This document shows, one piece after another, positions 11,968-23,919 of a stretch of DNA of 31,230 nucleotides (positions within the stretch are counted from its first letter, which is position 1; the number at the start of each line of letters is the position of its first letter). The notes under the pieces were generated by a model. The model was not told the DNA's origin. It ran no database searches and saw only the letters and a program-made list of their open reading frames with translations. Location of the stretch: assembly GCA_003568945.1 (NCBI GenBank), contig BDIP01000110.1, positions 1 to 31,230 of the forward strand. The letters are read 5' to 3'. Made by a program: the position numbers and the translations under genes. Source of the stretch: Kipferlia bialata (taxonomy: Eukaryota; Fornicata).

Positions 11968-14900
11968 TATATACCATGTAATAATAATAGTGACCTCCGG
12001 GAACATATGTATCCATCATATGATATGGTACACACATACTATGCCAATCATGAATCCTCTGGATGGAATGCCCAGCTCCCATACACAACTGCACTTACTA
12101 TCATATAACACATACTATGCCATTCATCCTATATAGTACCTCTGGATGGAATGCGGCCCAGCTCCTTCGGGCCACCTTCAAAAGCCACGAGAACCTGAGG
12201 ACTAGGTCAAGGAGCATGTACACAGGGTACACCCACTTCCTGGGGGGAGGGGGTAGGGATGGGTGGACATTTGTATGGAACTCACATCGCTGTGAAACAT
12301 GAGGCCTCTCTAATACATACACACAAACGTATATATATACCCACGAACACTGACCGTGACACCTGATACACACTGATGCATTCACTGGCTAATACTCTGA
12401 GTATATTTGTACATCTACCAGTACATATAAATATATAGCATACCTGTGGAGCAGGGTGCCCTTGGCATCTGGGGATGCACACAGCAGCCCACAGTCTGTC
12501 ATGTCCCACAGATAGCAGTACATGGACGCAGCAGACCTGGGGTGGATATCAAGTATAATCCCCTCAATATTCTGTAACTGTACAATTGTATATATACAAT
12601 AGTGTTGATGGAAGCCATCGTGTCTCAAATACACTTGAACCCACATGACACTCCGTATGGTACTAGAATATACATGTATACTACATATCTACCCACATCT
12701 ACCCACCTCGCAAACAGCCAGAGGTAGTAGTACACGGGTGCCCCCTGGGTCTCAAAGAGCAGGAAGCAGACCCCAGCCAGCAGCAGCAGGGTGTACTTGC
12801 CCATAGAGGCCAGGTGGGGGAAGCACCTCTTGGTCTTGGCCAGTAGTGACATGCCCTGCAACAATCTGAACAGGGCAGGCAGCATCACAACCAACGATGT
12901 GGACCAGCGGGATATGCCTATGCACGCATCACTCGGGTGGGTGGTGGGGCCGTAGAAGGGGTCCGTGTAGGTGCCCTGCGGGTTAGCAATATATATAGGC
13001 ATCAGGGGTATGTCTCAGGTGTGTATGGTATTGAAGATCAGTGTCACTGTCATCCTTGGCACAGCTTTTCGGCTCAACTGAACATATACAAATACAAATA
13101 TCTATCCATATTAATATGCATATATATCAGGAAGCAGGTATTAAAAAAAGAATTCTGACGTATACCATAACTATAAAGGAAGAGCACAATGAATATTCAG
13201 ATATACCTTCACTATCTCGCACACTGACCACGTGATGTCACTCAGTGACTGTTGGTACGAGGTGAGGGTCCTAGGTTAGAGGGTCTAGGTGGAGGATGGA
13301 TATGGACCATGCACTACCTGTACAACAACCATGGGTACATCTCTGCATTGATACACATTAGTATGCATTCAGCACTGTACATACACTATGTACAAAAGGA
13401 GCACTCACTAATGTGTACTCCATCTGTGACAACTGCTATAGTATGCACTCACTAATATATATATATTTATACATGCACTCACTCTGTGACAAAGAAGTCG
13501 AAGAACCTGACCCGGGAGAAGGGAAGGGTGGCCCATTTGGCACAGACCTGGGGTCAGATGGGGTAGATAGTGGGTGCATGTTACACACGATACATGACAC
13601 GTGATACATCCCGGGTGACAAGGCATAGACATGCACCATCAATCTCTGTGAAGCCACCCATTCTTGGTAGCAATGCAAGTGTCAGTAGCAATAGTGTCAA
13701 TCGTTAGTGTCAATCGTTAATGTCAATCGACATGCCAGTCACACATCAGTCTCTGTATACATAGACGGTACACCTTCTAGATGATACACTGTGTTCCTAG
13801 TATTTACTATTGAAATAAACATATATACACGTATACCTCACATACCCACTACCCACCTTCCAGAATGATAGCCGGGCCCCCGAGTGGAATACATGTAGGG
13901 GCACTGTGAACAGGACTAGGAAGGACGCAAAGAGGACCAGGACAGGATAGCCAACAGGCCAGGGCTCCCTGGGAGGTGAGGGACAGATATACAAAGACAG
14001 ATAGACGGATAGACAGAGAGAGAGACTCGCAATGCCTGCAGAGACGCTGGTAGTATACATGGATTATCACCTCTCCACCCATAAACCATTACACTATCCC
14101 TTTGTAGAAAGCACACTTGTGTTGACTCCAGTATAGCACTGCATCTATAGCTATATATATACAGACATATAGATATATATATATATATATATATATATCT
14201 GCACCTGAACTGGGTGTTGATGGCCTTGAGCAGGAGGGCTATGCCAAAGGCTGCCAGGCAGGAGAGATAGACCACACTGAGCATCCCGGCCATCTTGGAC
14301 AGTTGGACCTGGGGGGTGGGGTATATGCATATACAGGCAGAGGTACATGGACGGATGCAGGGTGGATAGAGAACGGCACAATGGACACAATAGAAACAAC
14401 ACCTTCATAGAGTGATCATTGCCACCTTGGAGGACCTGGTTAGATATATACTGATCTATGTACCAAGATATAGAGAGGGAAGGAGGGAGATATACCACTA
14501 AAAGATGGGCCGTACATGGGTGAGTGTCCTCTTCGGATGGAGTTCCATGACAAACACATGGTTGATCTCCTCCTTGGCAAAGATGTGCACATCTGGTGTC
14601 ATATATATATGTATATGATATATGTAAGGTATATATGTGCACATCTGGTGTTATATATATGATATATATATGTGATATATATATATGTATGCACATCTAG
14701 TGTCATATGTATATGATACATATATGGTATATATATATGTACATCTGGTGATATAAATACATATATGTATGTATATGTGCACATCTGGTGTTATCTCTAT
14801 ATATGTGATATGATAAATATGATATATACGTGCACATCTGGTATCATGAGTGGACATCACGTACTCACTACACTGAATATATGAACCCACCTAGAAGGGA

Positions 14901-16936
14901 CACTATCTGCTCTCTGCCGTATAGATGGATATATGAACATCTACACAGCTACACATACACACCTAGTGCCACCCCAAACAGACCCAGAATGATGAGGCCT
15001 AGACCCCTAAATGGTATGGCTGCAGTAGTGAAGCCTGGTACAGACACAATGTTGTCACTCATACCAGCTATGGGTACGGCTGGGTGAGGAAAGGTGTGAT
15101 GTGCATAGGTAATAGCACCCACATGAGTTCCCCATTTATCCATGTCACAAAGCTGAGAGAATGTACGTGCGTACCATACACACACACACATATATATATA
15201 TAAACTTATATATATACGATACAACGCACCCATCCTTTGAGCAAAACAGGACTGACCCAATATTCATATTCACCATATACGCCCTTGACCCACCTAGCAC
15301 AAAGGCCACCACGAGAGATATGGGCAACACCAGACCCAGCACCAGCCCAATCTTGAAGGAGTCCTTGGCACTCCACCGCAGCCTGTTCTGGCGCACCTTT
15401 CTGTTAGATACTGAGGCCGTTGTCACTCTCTATATTTACCTTGGAGTGGTACTCAGATAGGACTATCACGAATGTGTGTATGTGGATACCCATACACCCA
15501 CCTGCAGCAGAATTGCTCTGTTTGCTCTGAAGTATGACGTGAAGAGCATCTGCAGGTTGGAGTCCAGTCGTGCAAAGGCAGGGCTGCATGCAAACTGCTG
15601 CTCTGCCAGCACCTCTGGGTTGAGGACACTACCCTGGGGATGAGTAGGGAGAGATAGAGAGAGTAGTGGGGAATAATGACAGCGCATTCTCATGCTCTAT
15701 GATTGGGGACAGTGAACGCAGAGCCTCAGAGTATAGTGTGTGCATGTGTATATAGTTGTTCCCTACCTCCTTGATCGGGTTATTGAGTCTGGTCAGAAAC
15801 TGAGACTCGCTATCGTACTGGGACGTCTGGGGTTGGAGATGCGGCAGTCATGTAATACATAATAGACATATGGTGTAAAAGAGACAATGCCTGGTATTAA
15901 CATACCCGACAGAGAGTGAGGAGGTGTGTGAGTGACACTCTGCCACAATGAATACATACATACATACATACATATACATACATACATATCTATACCTGAC
16001 TGGGCTCTGGGCTGTGTCCCTCTGACTCCAGAGCCAGGGGCACATAAGACCCATCCCCCGAGTGGGACAGCATGTTGCCTAGAAAGGTCATCAGGTGGGG
16101 CCCCTTCCCACCCTCCCTCTCCCTCTCTCCCTCTCTCCCTAACCTAGACGACACATAGTCTTGGTCACCCCGGCACACACACTCCCCAGACCCCTCTGCC
16201 CCTAGTCCTGCCTCCTTCCGGTGGTCCACCTAGCAGTCAGGGTGTGGGACTGGTACATATATATAATACATACATGTCACTGCCTCTGCCTCTGCTACCT
16301 GCATGTCGCTGGACACCCCACTGTCCGAGGGCTCCGAGGAGGGTATCTGCACGGGGGAGTGGTGGTAGGTCACAAACCGACTGGCGGCACTGGGGGTACC
16401 CCCCACCTCGGAGGGAGAGACCGACACAGCAGCTGGGTACACTCTGCACAAGTAAGTGAGTGAGTAAGTGAGTGAGTAAGTAAGTGAGTAAGTAAGTAAG
16501 TACTGGGTCATCCTACACAGGTGAGGATCAGGATACTGAGGGGGAGGGTGTCACAGGAGAGACAGGCAATAGGGGAGTGAGCACAGTGTACTCCTGTCGG
16601 TATCATAACCATTAATGAATCTATCCTCACAAACACTTTCACCCCAATACCTAGTGTTTGCACAGAGGGCACACCTCCTGGGCTTTGCCACCACCTGGCC
16701 AATGTCGGCCAGGACCTGGGGGTCAGGCAGTGTCACACACTCATACTCTCTGGTGTATATGGTATGGCCACTGCACTCTGACTGAGTGGGGGCATGTCCG
16801 TCCATGCTATATATATAATGTATAATACCTTTGCAAACCCTGCGTAGTTGAGGTGGCTGAACTCCTGGTGACGCTGGATGTCATAGGCCAGCTGGAGGAA
16901 CCTGGCGTCAAAGGGATGTTGGGGGGGAGGGGGGGA

Positions 16937-16968
<32 letters not shown>

Positions 16969-18028
16969 GGAAGATGAGGGAGACAAAGAGGCTATACTCA
17001 CCCTTGCTTGAGGTTCTTCTTGGGCATCTGAGCAGTGATACCCTCCTGACATCAGATATACATATATCAGATATCAGATAGGCATGAGAATAGAACAAGA
17101 GAAGTGAACGAGAGAGATACACAGGAGAAAGGTACAGGAGACAACTGCTAGTCCTCCGGCTCCTGTCAGTATGGACCACATGCATATCCCACCTGGAGCT
17201 TGGCGAACTGGGCCTCGAGCACCTGCAGCCGTGACTCGAAGAAGGTGTTGACCCTGTTACACTCAATCTCCACACAGGCCTCGAGGTCCTGGATCAGGGC
17301 CCTGGGGGTGAGTAGGGGGCATATACATTATACAACGTGCCAGGTTAAAAGAGAGACAAGGATTGAAGCATGATATGAAACCACCAAAGTGAGTCGGTAC
17401 CGGTACCGGTATCGGTACAACATACATCACTCCCCCACCTTGAGTCCACCGTACTGTCTCTGCTCTGCCACTCTGTGGCCATCTGCTCGACCCTCTCATT
17501 GAGAGCACTGGGGTCAGACAGATGCGGGGGGGGGGGGGGGGGGGGGGGGGATGAAGGGGAGAGAAGTCAGTGCAGCTCCAGTAATCTTCTGTATCCACAA
17601 CAACGCAAGTCAGGATATATACTATCAAACAACTACACACAATACTGCACTTCCGTATACACTCACCCCTCTATCTGGCTCTCCTCCCTCTCTCTCTCCT
17701 CATCCAGCTTGGTCAGACAGGAGAAGCGAGATGCCTCCAGCACGTACCTGAATTTGAGTGAAGGTGTGAACTCACATATAACCACATGAGACACCAAATA
17801 GTTGGATATATCGATACTTGACATATGTCAGGTACACCAATGACACTTCACAATAGAATCCCCTACACAATACTGAGATGAGAGCGTTACGTACATATAA
17901 TGCTTTAGCACTTGGTAATAGGCGCGGACTCGCCGGGAGCTTACACTACCGGGGTCCAGAGACAGGAGAAACTCCACACCTGAAGTGAGCTGGTCTATGT
18001 ACGAGAAATATGTATAGACGGGTACAGC

Positions 18029-18066
<38 letters not shown>

Positions 18067-18615
18067 ACCAACCTCCTTCTTTNNNNNNNNNNNNNNNNNN
18101 NNNNNNNNNNNNNNNNNNNNNNNNNNNNNNNNNNNNNNNNNNNNNNNNNNNNNNNNNNNNNNNNNNNNNNNNNNNNNNNNNNNNNNNNNNNNNNNNNNNN
18201 NNNNNNNNNNNNNNNNNNNNNNNNNNNNNNNNNNNNNNNNNNNNNNNNNNNNNNNNNNNNNNNNNNNNNNNNNNNNNNNNNNNNNNNNNNNNNNNNNNNN
18301 NNNNNNNNNNNNNNNNNNNNNNNNNNNNNNNNNNNNNNNNNNNNNNNNNNNNNNNNNNNNNNNNNNNNNNNNNNNNNNNNNNNNNNNNNNNNNNNNNNNN
18401 NNNNNNNNNNNNNNNNNNNNNNNNNNNNNNNNNNNNNNNNNNNNNNNNNNNNNNNNNNNNNNNNNNNNNNNNNNNNNNNNNNNNNNNNNNNNNNNNNNNN
18501 NNNNNNNNNNNNNNNNNNNNNNNNNNNNNNNNNNNNNNNNNNNNNNNNNNNNNNNNNNNNNNNNNNNNNNNNNNNNNNNNNNNNNNNNNNNNNNNNNNNN
18601 NNNNNNNNNNNNNGG

Positions 18616-18662
<47 letters not shown>

Positions 18663-19209
18663 GACAGGGAGAGAGACAGAGAGAGAGGAAGAGAGAGTGA
18701 GGGAGAGAGTGGGTGGAGAAGAGAAGACATAGAGAGCGAAATGGGGAGAGGACGAAGATGTGTCCTGGTACTTCAGAAGAGAGCACTGTAGTGAAGAGAC
18801 AACATAATGCATGTACCTTGCCCATGCCTTCTTGCCCCTGCCACGAATGCTCTCCCTGGTGGGGAAGCCGGGTCCACCACCTGATCGTTAGGAGTCAGTA
18901 AGAGAGGACAGAACCGGGGATTAGAGGATGACCGAATACATACCGATGGAGGGTGCGTGTGGGTTGGACCGCATGGCCCTCCTGTGCATGGGGGCAGACA
19001 TCACGGGGGAGGGGGAGTACTCACTGCCAGATGAGGGGCAGGGGGAGGCAGTCACGGGGGTGTTGGGGGCTGGGGTGAGAGGATGAGGGACAGATAGTGA
19101 TAGTGATGAGGACTCATGTCCTCTCACCCTGTAACCCAGTGGCGTCTGGGATAGGGGGCAGGCCACCAAAGTGGGACGGGCGCAGAGGCACGCTCTTTCT
19201 GTCACTCAT
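11422..19209 (-). CDS. SPX-EXS phosphate exporter, XPR1/SYG1/PHO1 family
   Basis: Exons: 19128-19209, 18944-19069, 18817-18880, [gap], 17895-17979, 17667-17747, 17439-17507, 17193-17301, 17002-17045, 16829-16901, 16651-16715, 16299-16443, 15996-16229, 15767-15826, 15502-15633, 15294-15396, 14963-15079, 14516-14592, 14205-14308, 13857-13968, 13483-13547, 13207-13240, 12707-12975, 12444-12536, 12140-12239, 11422-11712; about 910 visible aa. Exons 4-9 look like an SPX domain (RVRAYYQVLKHYMYVLEA; FFESRLQVLEAQFAKL; EFSHLNYAGFAK), which in this family senses inositol pyrophosphates. Four hydrophobic helices follow, then EINHVFVMELHPKRTLTH and a full EXS domain (RFFDFFVTDDITW, ISRWSTSLVVMLPALFR, EICRRVIWSVFRIEYETRA). 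The acidic tail DDDDDG is near the end. Expected role: phosphate efflux at a membrane. Exon 3 (phase 2) does not fit exon 4 (phase 1), so at least one exon is lost in the gap, and membership of exons 1-3 is inferred. Confidence 0.88.
12050..12079 (-). repeat. Copy of an EXS exon 3' edge (exon ending at 12140)
   Basis: CTCTGGATGGAATG followed by CCCAGCTCC repeats the end of exon 12140-12239. It differs by an exact three-base deletion (one codon), and the adjacent donor GT has been lost. Confidence 0.65.
13397..13490 (-). repeat. Copies of the donor edge of exon 13483-13547
   Basis: GCACTCACT, the reverse complement of the exon's GTGAGTGC donor region, recurs at about 13400, 13445 and 13477. 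The first copy is followed by a partial CTGTGACA exon match near 13424. TA-rich spacers separate the copies. Confidence 0.5.
14583..14847 (-). repeat. Six-copy array of an acceptor edge (exon 14516-14592)
   Basis: GTGCACATCTGGTGTC (minus: GACACCAG|ATGTGCAC), the acceptor and first eight coding bases of the exon, recurs at about 14586, 14637, 14690, 14740, 14778 and 14831. Spacers of about 35-45 bases are made of TATA/TGATA-type sequence. In transcript order the true acceptor is the last. Five upstream copies therefore present decoy CAG acceptors. Confidence 0.8.
16450..16501 (-). repeat. (TTAC/TCAC)n tract upstream of exon 16299-16443
   Basis: Thirteen or so AAGT/GAGT four-base units on the plus strand give CTTACTTACTCAC on the transcript, just before the TGTGCAG acceptor. 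Each unit matches the YTNAY branch-point pattern, so the repeat may have grown from a branch-point block. Confidence 0.5.
17526..17550 (-). repeat. 25-base homopolymer (C on transcript) before an acceptor
   Basis: Plus strand (G)25. In the transcript it is a poly-C block just upstream of GCATCTGTCTGACCCCAG, the acceptor of exon 17439-17507. It looks like an overgrown pyrimidine tract; its length is likely to vary between reads. Confidence 0.7.
18030..18066. repeat. 37-base C homopolymer left of the assembly gap
   Basis: A pure C run on the plus strand ends 16 bases before the gap. It is G-rich on the transcript strand, opposite to the other long runs in gene C, so an assembly or orientation problem near the gap cannot be excluded. 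Confidence 0.8.
18083..18613. other. Assembly gap (531 N)
   Basis: Unresolved bases between two long homopolymers (C run at left, G run at right). At least one exon of the SPX-EXS gene should lie here, because the flanking exons do not share a phase. The stated length may be an estimate. Confidence 0.95.
18619..18661. repeat. 43-base G homopolymer right of the assembly gap
   Basis: A pure G run on the plus strand (C on the transcript), followed by GA-rich sequence. It probably caused the assembly to break. Confidence 0.8.
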
Positions 19210-19501
19210 CACTAATGTAGAGACGCAAGAGAGATGTGGAAGAGAGATGTGTTAGTATCTGATGGTCTAGGAAGAGCGTCACACAACAAACGGCCGTAGT
19301 ACTTGTATACACTACGTTTGCGCTTACACTACCATTTAGCACCCCAACACAATTCAATGAAGCCAATGATTTATATCAGGACCCCGCCGGCCTTGACCGA
19401 TGTGGGGCCATTGTGGGGGTCGAGCCAATGCTAGGACACATATGGTGTCCAAGTAAACAGCACGCCAGCCACTCCGTCACTCATACATAGGGTGTCAACA
19501 C

Positions 19502-19546
<45 letters not shown>
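19210..19546. other. Intergenic region between genes C and D, with (CT)n
   Basis: Both flanking genes are on the minus strand: promoter of C and 3' end of D. A (CT)n run of about 42 bases at 19507-19548 overlaps the stop codon of D, whose TAG is the start of (AGAG)n on the transcript strand. Nothing else is recognised. Confidence 0.55.
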
Positions 19547-19550
<4 letters not shown>

Positions 19551-21942
19551 GCCTCGGCCTGGACAAGGAGCTCTGCCAGGATGTCTGCGTATCTGGCCTG
19601 GAACAGCTTGATCTGCTTCTTGAAGGTGGGGGTCATCAGGTTGTCGGGGGTCCACTCCTCGGCCTCGAGGTGGATGCGCCTGGGCCTCTCGTAGCCCCAC
19701 ATGCTCAGGGCCTTGCCCTCCCTGGTGATCTCGTCCAGCACCAGCTGCACGACAGCAGGGTCGGCACACAGGGCGGCGAAGTCGTCGTTGGCGGGAAGGC
19801 CGGCTGCGGCCACCCTAGCCTTGAGGACTGAGGGGTCAGGCACAATCACACCTACGGTGCAGGCGTTGGCCGGCTGGGCGTAGGTGAAGATCTGGGACAC
19901 CACTGGGACAGCTCCCAGCCTATCCTCCACAGACTCCAGGTTGACGTACTCGCCCTGCTGCAGCTTGATGATGCGGCCAGCCCTGGGGTGAGGGGTGTGG
20001 GTATGGGCCTATCATCTATATATCATAGACACACGACTGACTATACACTGTGCCTCCGTACCTTCCGATGAGCTTGACGTCTCCCTCGGGGAACAGCTCT
20101 GCCATGTCTGATGTCCTGTACCAGCCCCCATCGACAAGGGCCTCAGCGGTGGCCTCGGGGTTCTTGTAGTAGCCCTTCATCACGAAAGGTCCCTTGATCT
20201 GGAGCTCTCCCTGACATCAGAATACATATGGGGCGGGAGAGAGAGATATGGGGTGCATGTACCTTGGGGTTGGATCCGTCGGTGGGGTTGGCCTCGTATC
20301 CGAGAGGGGGGTAGGACACAATCCTAGCCTCCACGTCCCTGAAGATGTGGCCCACACTGCGGTAGTCAGAGATCCAGGGCAGGGTGCCTGTGGAGAGGGC
20401 GCCTGTCTCAGAGGCTCCGTATCCGATGAAGAGCTCGGCACAGAAGGCAGCCCTGCAGAACTGACCGAGGTAGTTGGGCAGGAGGGCGGCACCGGCGGCA
20501 ATCACAGTGACACGGCCACCAAGGAGGGCGGCGGTCTTGGAGAAGACGAGCTTGTCCCAGAACTTGTGCTGGCCCATGGCGATAGTGGAGCCGGGCTTGG
20601 CCTTGAGCATGGCCTTGACCTTGGACTTGAGGGCCATGTTGAACATCATCTGGGGGTAAGGGGGAGAGAGAGAGAGGCATATAAAAGGGGTAGTTCTCAC
20701 CTTGGAGATGCCGCCCTTCTCGTTGATGCCGGTGGACACAGCGGCGTGGATCTTGGCAGCCACCCTGGGCACCATGCACATGAAGGTGGGCCTGAGGCAC
20801 TGGGCGTCGGAGACCTGGGAGTGAGTGCGATAAATGATACATAGATATATATGACAACATAGTAACACATCCACTCACCAGCCTGGAGGTGCTTCCGGTG
20901 AAGTATCCGATCCTGAATCCACACATGATCATGGTCTGCTCAATGGCGTGGGAGAACACGTGACTAGGGGTGAGACATGCTAATAGAAGAGTGTGAGAAC
21001 AGATGAGAGTGTACACAAGGGCACGTACGCTGTGGGCAGGTAGGACAGGAAGATGTGCTGGTGGGAGGGCACGTTCCTCTTGAGGGCCTCTGTGATGGGG
21101 AGTCTGCCGTGGAAGTTGTATGCGGCATACAGGATGGAGCACTGCTTGAGCATGACGCCCTTGGGCACTCCGGTGGTGCCAGAGGTGTAGAAGATGGAGG
21201 CGTCGGTGTCAGAGGCAACGTCGGCATCGGCAGGGACGGGCAGGTTGGCTGTGGCCCTGATGATGTCATCAAGGGAGGACACGAGGATGGGGCCGTCCTG
21301 GTGCACGACTCCGGCTGCGGTCTCACCGTAGGGCATGAAGGCGGAGAGGTCGACCTCGAGGGCCTCCTCGTCCTCGGCCTCTGCCTCGGGGGAGGGGGAC
21401 TTGGCCTTGGCCCTGGGCTCAGAGGCCAGGGTGTACAGGGACATGCGGGACTCAGAGACAGCGGGCATCACGGTGCCCTCGGGGAGGTCGGCAGGCACGT
21501 AGTACTCCTTGGCCTTGGCAAGCACCTGGGGTGAGACACTGCAATAGAAAGAGAGAGAGAAGAGGGGGGGGGGGGGCTATACACCCGCATACCTTGGCCT
21601 CGTCGAACTCCTGGAGGCAGATGACAGCCCTCAGGTTGGTGCAGAGGTGGGCGGATCCAAGGAGGCGGGGGAGGTAGTGCAGGTCACACAGCACAACCTG
21701 TGCGCCAGAGTGGTTGAGCACGTAGCGGACGAGCTCGGGTCCGAGGGTGGAGTAGAGGGGGACTGGGTGTCAGACAGAAGAGAGAGACAGGGAGAGAGAG
21801 AATGGGGAGAGAGGGGAGGGGGGGGGGGGGGGGGGGGAGGCTCAGGCAAGGGGGGGTATGTACATACATCGGGTGTGTGTATACAATACTACACCATACC
21901 TGGCAGCAGAGGTCTGACATGCACACTGTGAGTGTAACTCAT
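19547..21942 (-). CDS. Long-chain acyl-CoA synthetase, N-terminally short
   Basis: Exons: 21900-21942, 21593-21762, 21029-21525, 20879-20963, 20701-20814, 20263-20649, 20062-20210, 19547-19982; phases close to 626 aa. It activates fatty acids to acyl-CoA with ATP. Motifs: VPLYSTLGPELVRYVLNHSG (residue 15 on), P-loop YTSGTTGVPKG (184-194), LSYLPTAHVFSHAIEQ, LRPTFMCMVPR, YGASETG, GWYRTSDMAELFPEGDVKL, IKLQQGEYVNLESVE and a C-terminal TPTFKKQ lysine. Oddities: the first 90 or so residues of a normal family member are missing, replaced by 14 residues (MSYTHSVHVRPLLP). The hinge motif is IGRAGR rather than the usual DRKKD type, and an acidic low-complexity insert lies near 107-128. Third positions are strongly G/C and introns are short, suggesting high expression. 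No exon-edge copies occur in this gene. Family certain; exon 1 tentative. Confidence 0.9.
21818..21838 (-). repeat. G homopolymer (C on transcript) in intron 1 of gene D
   Basis: A G run of about 20 bases on the plus strand followed by GA-rich sequence. On the transcript it forms part of a long C/T tract upstream of the exon 2 acceptor CTGACACCCAG. Confidence 0.65.
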
Positions 21943-22241
21943 GTCTGTCTCTATCTCTCTCTCTCTCTCACTTTCAAGCCTTCCCTATCCCTCCGTTACT
22001 CTTCAGTAGCCTTCTGGAGGTTTCAATCACTACGTAGTAGCTTCCCCCTCTCTCACCCCGCGTATCAGAGGCCTTATGGGTGCTCGGAGGTAGGGCTAAG
22101 AGACAGGTGTCAAATTGTATGATTTTTCAGAATTGAACTTACAAAAAGTCTAAAAACACGACACCGAATCTATAAAACTGTATGTCTATTTATCCTTGAA
22201 AAGACACCTTCCTTGCAGTGTAGTGGAAGCACAGTAGATCT
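21943..22241. promoter_or_regulatory. Divergent promoter region, genes D and E
   Basis: 299 bases between two divergent start codons. The part nearest gene E is AT-rich (around 22110-22200, with TAAAAACAC and CTATAAAACTG). The part nearest gene D is CT-rich on the plus strand. No specific element is recognised. Confidence 0.4.
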
Positions 22242-22363
22242 ATGGACGAAGTTGCTGCGGCACGTGCTGCAGCCAAGGCAGAGCACAAGAGGCTATGTGC
22301 CCAGGGGGATGAGCTGAAGATTGAGACACCCACTGGGCTCATATCAGGCACCCTGGTAGACAG

Positions 22364-22405
<42 letters not shown>

Positions 22406-23785
22406 CCTTCTCCCCTTGCCTGCCTTGTCTATATTGCAAGTGGGCAGTATTTATAGGGTCAAGTCTTGTATCCACTCGCTCTTTTTCATTTTCTTTCTCT
22501 CTCTGCCCCCCCCACCTCAGTGTGTGCATATATATATATGAGTGTCAATATCTTGAATGGACTCCTCTCTCAACTCTCTCTCTCTCTCTCTGCCTGGCAA
22601 GGGTGCAGATACCAACCCCTCTCAACACATCTATCTACATATATTTACATATACTTATGTATATCCTATGGATATTCATCACTCACAATAGGTCTGACAA
22701 GGGTACAGACACCGACAACACCCCAGGGTCCAGAGGAGACATTGCCATCATGATACACGGGCTGGTATGTGCAGGGTATTGTCCATAGAACAGTTCATTG
22801 TATATATAGTGTATATATGTATAGAGAGAGGGAGAGAGAGTCTTTCCACTCTACATCTCCTGGGGTTACCAAGATATATATTTGTTTTCCTCTGACCTCA
22901 CAGGGCTCCCACAGCAACATGCGCTTCTTTCCTTCTTTCCATTATGTATGTATGTATATTATATTATAAACTAATGTACTATCTGCAATTATAGATTTTT
23001 CACCCTGGGCTCCCACCGCAACTTACGCTTCTTCCCATGAACATACTAATACCATATGCCACAGTCATGTATACACATGAATATACCCTGTGTGTTCTTA
23101 TGCTTATCCCAGGGCTCCCACCGCAATATGCGCTTCTTCCCCATGCTGGCAGACACCCTGCCGGCATCGTCATACAGGTGTGTATGTATATATGCATACT
23201 AATACTGTGTGTGTGTCTGATATACGGAAATATGACCTATACTAACCCCAGGTTTGACATCCAGGGCCATGGCAAGAGCACAGGGGAATTCAGGTGAGAT
23301 ACATATAGATATATATGTATATATACATACAGATATATATATATATATCTGTAGGTTTGCATATGTATCTATATATCCCTCTGTCAAGGATATGGCCAGA
23401 GCACAGGGGAGTTCAGGTGAAGCTAGCTACTGTAACACCTCTTTCTCTCGCTCTCTGGACAGGAACGTTCAGAGGTTGCCGGGACTATAACGTATACCCC
23501 ACCTTCTCTCTCTCTCTGTCTCTCTCTCTCTCTCTAGACCCTTACTGTCAGCCTCAGTTACAAGCGTGATGTGGAGACCATGGAGTACATCCATCCTCTA
23601 TCTCTCTCTCTCTCTCTCTCTCCCCCTCTCTAGACCCTTAATATCAGCCTCAGTTACAAGCGTGATGTGCAGACCATGGAGTACATCCACACCTTCTCTC
23701 TCTCTCTCTCTCTCTCCCCCTCTCTAGACCCTTATTGTCAGCCTCAGTTACAAGCGTGATGTGGAGACTATGGAGTACATCCATA

Positions 23786-23819
<34 letters not shown>

Positions 23820-23875
23820 AGACCCTTATTGTCAGCCTTAGTTATAAGCGTGATGTGCAGGTCATGGAGTACATC

Positions 23876-23919
<44 letters not shown>

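Noticed and set aside
17828-18825. Long frames reading through the gap as poly-Pro or poly-Gly
   Set aside because: They exist only because N bases and C/G homopolymers lack stop codons.
18921-19205. Unspliced start MTERACLC for the SPX-EXS gene
   Set aside because: The frame is open, but a start at 19209 (MSDRKSVPLRPSHFGG) with a 58-base intron, GTGAGA to CTCACCCCAG, keeps phase and uses the intron signals typical of this window.
20248-21534. Plus-strand open frames of 198 and 159 codons inside the acyl-CoA synthetase
   Set aside because: Shadows caused by the strong G/C third-position bias of the minus-strand exons, which carry clear enzyme motifs.
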